Assembly: GCF_018802605.1 (NCBI RefSeq)
Contig: NZ_CP069161.1
Coordinates: 1,240,001 to 1,304,000 of the forward strand
DNA from: Paludibacterium paludis
GTDB lineage: Bacteria; Pseudomonadota; Gammaproteobacteria; Burkholderiales; Chromobacteriaceae
DNA: 64,000 nucleotides
Direction of reading: 5' to 3'
This document shows, one piece after another, positions 60,254-64,000 of this stretch. The first letter of the stretch is position 1, and each line of letters starts with the position of its first letter. The translations under genes and the position numbers were made by a program. The notes beneath the pieces are model-generated. The model was given only the letters and a program-made list of their open reading frames with translations, did not search any database and was not told the origin of the DNA.

Positions 60254-60916
60254 TTAAAACAGGCCGGCGGCGATATTGATGGTCAGCGCGAGCAAGGTGG
60301 TGTTGAACAGGAAAGCCAGTACACAGTGGACTAGCCCGATGCGCCGCATGGACGTGGTGGTGAAGCTGACATCCGCGGTTTGGCCCGAGGTGCCGATGAT
60401 GAAGGCAAAATACAGAAAGTCCCAATAAGCGGGTGTGTCGTCACCGGGAAACGCCAGGCCGGCGGGTCTTCCTCGCGAGCCCGCCATGTAAAAATCATGG
60501 GCGTAATGCAGGGCGAACATCGTATGGATGAATGTCCACGATGTCAGTACGGTCAGCGCCGACAGGCCGATATGCCCATAACGCATTACTCCCCGCATGT
60601 CCTTCGCGACGGCAAGTTCCGCAACGATGGCGGCGAGGCTTGCCAGCGCGGCAACAATGACCAGGGCCAGCACCGTGTTCCGGCCTTCGTCCTGCTGTCG
60701 CGCGCGCTGTTTCATCGAGTCGTGGGTCGAGGTGGCGACCATGTGCAGTGCCAGCAATAGGTAAAGCCATGTGCCCGTGTTCCAGCCGATCAGTAGGCGG
60801 GAGGTATTCTGGATTGACGCCGGAAGGACAAATCCAGCTGCGGCCCCCGCGCAAAGACTGGCAAGGAGCCTGGGCCGGATGGCGATCTGGCGATAAAGAC
60901 GCGTCAGGATCGTCAT
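60254..60916 (-). CDS. DUF1345 membrane protein
   Basis: A 220-residue inner-membrane protein with five predicted helices (for example LLASLCAGAAAGFVLPASI and TVLALVIVAALASLAAIVAE). The conserved DUF1345 region HYAHDFYM and later YWDFLYFAFIIGTSGQTADV is present. Function unknown. It is 16 bp downstream of the carboxypeptidase gene on the same strand and may be co-transcribed. Confidence 0.85.
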   Translation of the reverse strand: MTILTRLYRQIAIRPRLLASLCAGAAAGFVLPASIQNTSRLLIGWNTGTWLYLLLALHMVATSTHDSMKQRARQQDEGRNTVLALVIVAALASLAAIVAELAVAKDMRGVMRYGHIGLSALTVLTSWTFIHTMFALHYAHDFYMAGSRGRPAGLAFPGDDTPAYWDFLYFAFIIGTSGQTADVSFTTTSMRRIGLVHCVLAFLFNTTLLALTINIAAGLF

Positions 60917-60932
60917 GCCGGGGTGACCCGCG

Positions 60933-62066
60933 TCAAGCGTTGCGCAGTTGTCCGAGCACGGCGTAAATCGGGGTCAGCGCCGCTTCGCCCAGGCGCAGGC
61001 TGCGCTGGCCGTTCCAGCCAAAATCGTCATCGGGCAGATTGGCGTTGTCCTTGAAGGGCATTTCCAGCGTGTAAGCCAGGCAACGGAACGTTTCCCCTAC
61101 CCATGCTGTTGCCAATGTCATGTTCGCTTCGCCCGGCGCGTCTTTGGCATATCCTTCTTCGTCCTGAAAATCCGGGCTTGCCAGCCTGAAATGGTATTTG
61201 AATTCATCTTCGAGGATGGCAATGCGTTCATCGTATGACGGGACGCCTTCGGTGCCTGCCACAAAGACGTAGGGCAGGTTTTCGTCGCCATGAATGTCAA
61301 GAAACAGATCGACGCCGGTCTCCATCATCTTCTGACGGACGTACAGCACTTCCGGGCTGCGCTCGAGGCTGGGCTCGGCCCACTCGCGATTGAGGTTCGC
61401 TCCGGCGGCATTGGTTCGCAGGTTGCCCCGCACCGAGCCATCCGGATTCATGTTGGGAACGACATAGAAGGTCGCGCGATCCAGCAGCGCCCGCGAAGTG
61501 GGATCCTGCGGGTCGAGAAGGCGGTTGAGGAATCCCTCGATGAACCACTCGGCCATCGTCTCGCCGGGGTGCTGGCGGGCGATGACCCATATTTTCAGGT
61601 CGGACTCGACTTCATGCCCGATGGTCAGCAGGTTGATGTCGCGTCCTTCCACGCTGGAACCGAGGTCGGTGACCTGGCAGATTCCCGAGCCCTGGGCCTG
61701 GCCGATAAGGTTCAGGTGCTGCTCCCAGGAGTAGGGCTCGAAATAGGCGTAGTAGACACTGTTCGCCAGCGGTACATGCTCCACCGTCATGACTTGTCCG
61801 TCGAATACGGTAGGAATGCGGAACCAGTTGATCCGGTCGTAGGAGGCCATGATCTGGTAATCCTCCCAGCCCTTCGGATACGCGGATTCACCGGCATTGA
61901 GGAATTTCAGGACACAGTGCTGATAGGCTGCCCCCTGCAGGCGGAAATAGAACCACTGGGCGAATTCTGCGGCGTTGTCGCGCGGGATCTTCAGCTGGAT
62001 ATCGTCGAACTGCTCGAATGAGACGATTTCAATGCTGCCGGCATCGAAGCTGCTGCTGATTTTCAT
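60933..62066 (-). CDS. M14-family zinc carboxypeptidase, cytosolic carboxypeptidase (CCP)-like
   Basis: A 377-residue enzyme without signal peptide. An N-terminal beta domain (about 1-115) as in cytosolic carboxypeptidases is followed by the M14 catalytic domain. Zinc ligands are His166 and Glu169 (RQHPGETMAEW) and His259 (FLDIHGDENLP). Substrate-binding NMNPDGSVRGNLRTN and NLNREW follow the family, and the catalytic glutamate is in YTLEMPFKDN near 340. The frame opens at 62138, but MKISSSFD at 62066 is the likely start. Substrate is unknown; bacterial members are thought to trim peptides or protein C-termini. Confidence 0.88.
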   Translation of the reverse strand: MKISSSFDAGSIEIVSFEQFDDIQLKIPRDNAAEFAQWFYFRLQGAAYQHCVLKFLNAGESAYPKGWEDYQIMASYDRINWFRIPTVFDGQVMTVEHVPLANSVYYAYFEPYSWEQHLNLIGQAQGSGICQVTDLGSSVEGRDINLLTIGHEVESDLKIWVIARQHPGETMAEWFIEGFLNRLLDPQDPTSRALLDRATFYVVPNMNPDGSVRGNLRTNAAGANLNREWAEPSLERSPEVLYVRQKMMETGVDLFLDIHGDENLPYVFVAGTEGVPSYDERIAILEDEFKYHFRLASPDFQDEEGYAKDAPGEANMTLATAWVGETFRCLAYTLEMPFKDNANLPDDDFGWNGQRSLRLGEAALTPIYAVLGQLRNA

Positions 62067-62149
62067 TGTGCTGAACCTGTCTTTTAAAGAGGGGGAGAGC
62101 CAAACAAGGATTGTAAACCCCACAGGCCCGATAGCCAATGTTCCCGGGA

Positions 62150-62192
62150 AAAAACCCGGCCTTCCCGGCGGGATGCGGGGAAGGCCGGGTTT
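62150..62192 (-). terminator. Rho-independent terminator after phasin gene
   Basis: On the minus strand AACCCGGCCTTCCC and GGGAAGGCCGGGTT form a 14-bp stem followed by TTTTCCCG. Confidence 0.85.
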
Positions 62193-62206
62193 GCCTGAGC
62201 GATGCT

Positions 62207-62761
62207 TCAGGAAGCGGATGCGTTGCGGCGGCTGCCCTTGACCGCCTCTGCGGTGGCGCTGGTAGCCGCCTTGACATTGGTGTCGGCGAATTCGGCGACT
62301 TGCTGGGCCGCGCGCTGCAACGTGTTCAGCGCGGCGGCGGAAGCGGCGAACGAGGATTTGAACGCGTTGAGGAACGTGTCGGAGCCGGCCGGCGCGTTTT
62401 GGGACAAGTTGTCCAGACTGCCGATCAGCGCCTTGTTGAACTGGCCGAGCTGTTCTTCCGCAAGACGGGTCAGGCTGGCTTGCGTATTCGATACGATCTC
62501 GTATAACTCGCGGGAGTGGCTGACGGCTTTTTCCGCGGACTGGCCCGACAGCGCATTGACTTTGAGCAGAGCCTCCTGGGGATCCTTGGCCGTGGTCAGC
62601 TCCCGAGTCACCTTGACTTGATCTTCAAGTGTCTGTTTGGATAATTCCAGTTGCAGTTTTACCAGACGCTCGGTACCGTCCAGGGAAATCTGGGCGAAGC
62701 GCAAAGCGGTCTCGACACCGTTGGCGGAGATCTTGCTGAAGTTTTCGTTGATTGCAAACAT
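62207..62761 (-). CDS. phaP: Phasin family protein (PHA granule-associated)
   Basis: A 184-residue amphipathic helical protein that coats polyhydroxyalkanoate granules. Start MFAINENFSKISANGVETAL, then FAQISLDGTERLVKLQLELS, the Phasin_2 pattern; the tail is rich in Ala, Ser and Lys (TSATAEAVKGSRRNASAS). The frame opens 24 codons upstream, but GAGGGTT before the ATG at 62761 fits. It is divergent from phaR and carries a PhaR-like site in its 5' region, so expression should follow PHA accumulation. Confidence 0.92.
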   Translation of the reverse strand: MFAINENFSKISANGVETALRFAQISLDGTERLVKLQLELSKQTLEDQVKVTRELTTAKDPQEALLKVNALSGQSAEKAVSHSRELYEIVSNTQASLTRLAEEQLGQFNKALIGSLDNLSQNAPAGSDTFLNAFKSSFAASAAALNTLQRAAQQVAEFADTNVKAATSATAEAVKGSRRNASAS

Positions 62762-62790
62762 GATTAACCCTCTCAATGAACGATGGTTGT

Positions 62791-62837
62791 GCAGTCTGCC
62801 GGGCAGTGCGAGATAAAATTGCGCGCTGCACAATGAC
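62791..62837. promoter_or_regulatory. Putative PhaR operator between phasin gene and phaR
   Basis: CTGCCGGGCAG (62796-62806) fits the CTGC-N3-GCAG pattern described for PhaR, flanked by further TGC elements (GTGCAG at 62790 and GCTGCACAATG near 62825). It lies about 35 bp before the phasin start codon. PhaR is known to repress phasin genes until PHA appears. This is inferred from motif and position. Confidence 0.55.
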
Positions 62838-62950
62838 GCAGGAATCTATCATGGGCGAGCGGTTTTCCCCAGAACTTTTGCTCTAGCTTGTTGTATTTAT
62901 GTTAGATTGCTCGGATACAACACCTAAACGACAATAAACGGGAGTGTTTC

Positions 62951-63529
62951 ATGAGTGTTGAAAAGCGGGTTATCAAGAAATACCCGAACCGACGTCTGTA
63001 CGATACCGCCACCAGTTCGTACATCACCCTTGGCGATGTGCGGCAACTGGTGCTTGATCATGTCGATCTGCAGGTACTGGACGCGAAAACCCACGAAGAC
63101 ATCACCCGCAGTGTGCTGCTGCAGATCATTCTCGAGGAGGAGAATGGGGGCGCACCCATGTTCAGCTACGAGGTGCTGACGCAGTTTATTCGTTTTTACG
63201 GGCAGGCCATGCAGGGCATGATGGGGCCCTTCCTGGAAAAGAACCTGCAGATCTTCTCGCAGCTTCAGCAGCAGCTCAGGGAACAGACTCGCGCCATGTA
63301 TGGCGACAACACCGTGTTCAACAACAAGTTGTGGTCAGAGTTTATGTCTTTTCAAGGGCCGGCGATGCAGAATATGCTGGGAAATTACCTGGAACAAAGT
63401 ACAGGCATGTACCTGGAAATGCAGAACCGCATGCAGGAGCAGGCCAAGCAACTGTTCAGCGGCTTCGGTTTCCCCGGCTACTCGCCGGACGACAAAAAAC
63501 CGGATGCGCCAAAGTCCGACGAGCAATGA
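62951..63529 (+). CDS. phaR: Polyhydroxyalkanoate synthesis repressor PhaR
   Basis: PhaR binds both DNA and nascent PHA granules and represses phasin genes and itself. It has 192 residues. The N-terminal DNA-binding domain VIKKYPNRRLYDTATSSYIT and HEDITRSVLLQIILEEE are highly characteristic, followed by a glutamine/methionine-rich tail (GQAMQGMMGPFLEKN) that binds PHA. ACGGGAG lies before the ATG. It is divergent from the phasin gene; a terminator follows at 63613. Confidence 0.96.
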   Translation: MSVEKRVIKKYPNRRLYDTATSSYITLGDVRQLVLDHVDLQVLDAKTHEDITRSVLLQIILEEENGGAPMFSYEVLTQFIRFYGQAMQGMMGPFLEKNLQIFSQLQQQLREQTRAMYGDNTVFNNKLWSEFMSFQGPAMQNMLGNYLEQSTGMYLEMQNRMQEQAKQLFSGFGFPGYSPDDKKPDAPKSDEQ

Positions 63530-63612
63530 CCTGGCGCTAACGAACCCGCATGCAACATTCCGCCTCCCTGCAAGCTGTGCCGAGGCGGTTAATGGATGGT
63601 CCGCCTTGCATC

Positions 63613-63650
63613 AATGCCTCCACAGGCCTCAAACCTGCCGAGGCATTTTT
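63613..63650 (+). terminator. Rho-independent terminator after phaR
   Basis: AATGCCTC (63613-63620) pairs with GAGGCATT (63640-63647), with an inner CAGG/CCTG pairing, followed by TTTTT. Confidence 0.75.
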
Positions 63651-64000
63651 CATGCCCGGTGGAGTCATCACGGCGACCGTTGCACCCTTTCAGTCGGCCG
63701 GTTTGACCGTTTGTGATCATAAATGCGATTGGTCTAAAAATGTTGTGAATGGAAAAGCCGGAATAAGCGTGGATTTCTGTCTGTTTTTTGGCGGGAGAGT
63801 CAAGGAGGGGCTGCCTTCCGCGGCGTGCCCTCCGCCGGGAGCGCGTGGTCAACTCAATGATTTTTAAAATCAACGACTTTTTACTCGCCGGGACGAGGTC
63901 TCTGGGAGACGAATTCGGGGAAGGTGTTGGTCGCGGCAGTTGGCGTGGCGCCTTTTTTGAAATGCCATCTATTTAAATGGCGTGAATTTTTACAAAATAA
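63651..64000. other. Apparently non-coding end of the window
   Basis: Short open frames on both strands here have no recognisable product or ribosome binding site. The last 130 bp turn AT-rich (TTTTTAAAATCAAC, TATTTAAATGG), suggesting a promoter region for a gene beyond the window. Confidence 0.35.

Noticed and set aside
63550..63976. Open frames of 60-105 codons after phaR
   Set aside because: They overlap the terminator region, lack ribosome binding sites and have no recognisable product.

Overview
The window looks like chromosome of a GC-rich betaproteobacterium of the order Neisseriales (Chromobacteriaceae-like). This is inferred from the thrS-infC-rpmI-rplT-pheS-pheT-ihfA-merR block, the tgt-yajC-secD-secF block, a PhaR/phasin pair, an H-NS-family protein of the short betaproteobacterial type and a MutL carrying the DMHA-type endonuclease motif. 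I cannot name a species.

Layout. 1-9.6 kb: a partial MFS exporter divergent from uvrA, a VOC protein, mnmA, an iron pair (bfd-bfr) behind Fur-like sites, a DUF945 protein and a fatty-acid desaturase. 9.8-17 kb: a sulfur amino acid block with cystathionine beta-synthase, cystathionine gamma-lyase/synthase and RidA, followed by a YheO-type regulator, an HAAAP permease, a CyuA-type cysteine desulfidase and a second RidA. 17.1-25.2 kb (minus strand): miaA, mutL, dedA, then secF, secD, yajC, tgt. 25.4-33.1 kb: tRNA-Val and the translation operon; infC starts at AUA, and the infC-rpmI gap carries a candidate L20 pseudoknot. 33.6-39.7 kb: an APC antiporter, a tyrosine-decarboxylase-like PLP enzyme, a TyrP-like permease and tyrS, resembling in content the tyramine clusters of lactic acid bacteria. 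39.8-44.5 kb: a GntR regulator, tRNA-Pro, small genes, a TPMT-like methyltransferase and a chemoreceptor with a C-terminal sensor.

44.5-52.9 kb is a nest of insertion sequences. An IS256-type element was hit by an intact IS2-type element (5-bp target duplication) and by an IS4/Tn5-type element (9-bp duplication) that itself contains an IS21 element. Next come an IS3-type element, a 220-bp fragment of a second IS2-type copy, an IS66 tail, and an IS903-type element (9-bp duplication) inside a further remnant.

52.9-56.4 kb (minus strand): rfbBDAC for dTDP-L-rhamnose, ending directly at the IS nest. 56.7-64 kb: tRNA-Asn, ygfZ, an H-NS-family gene, a large PilZ-like protein, a DUF1345 membrane protein, an M14 carboxypeptidase, and phasin and phaR, divergent around a PhaR-like site.

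The strongest candidates for something less described are the tyrosine decarboxylase/tyrosyl-tRNA synthetase cluster with its TTCGA-rich promoter region, the joined cysteine-making and cysteine-degrading block with two RidA genes, and the stacked IS region with its readable insertion history.
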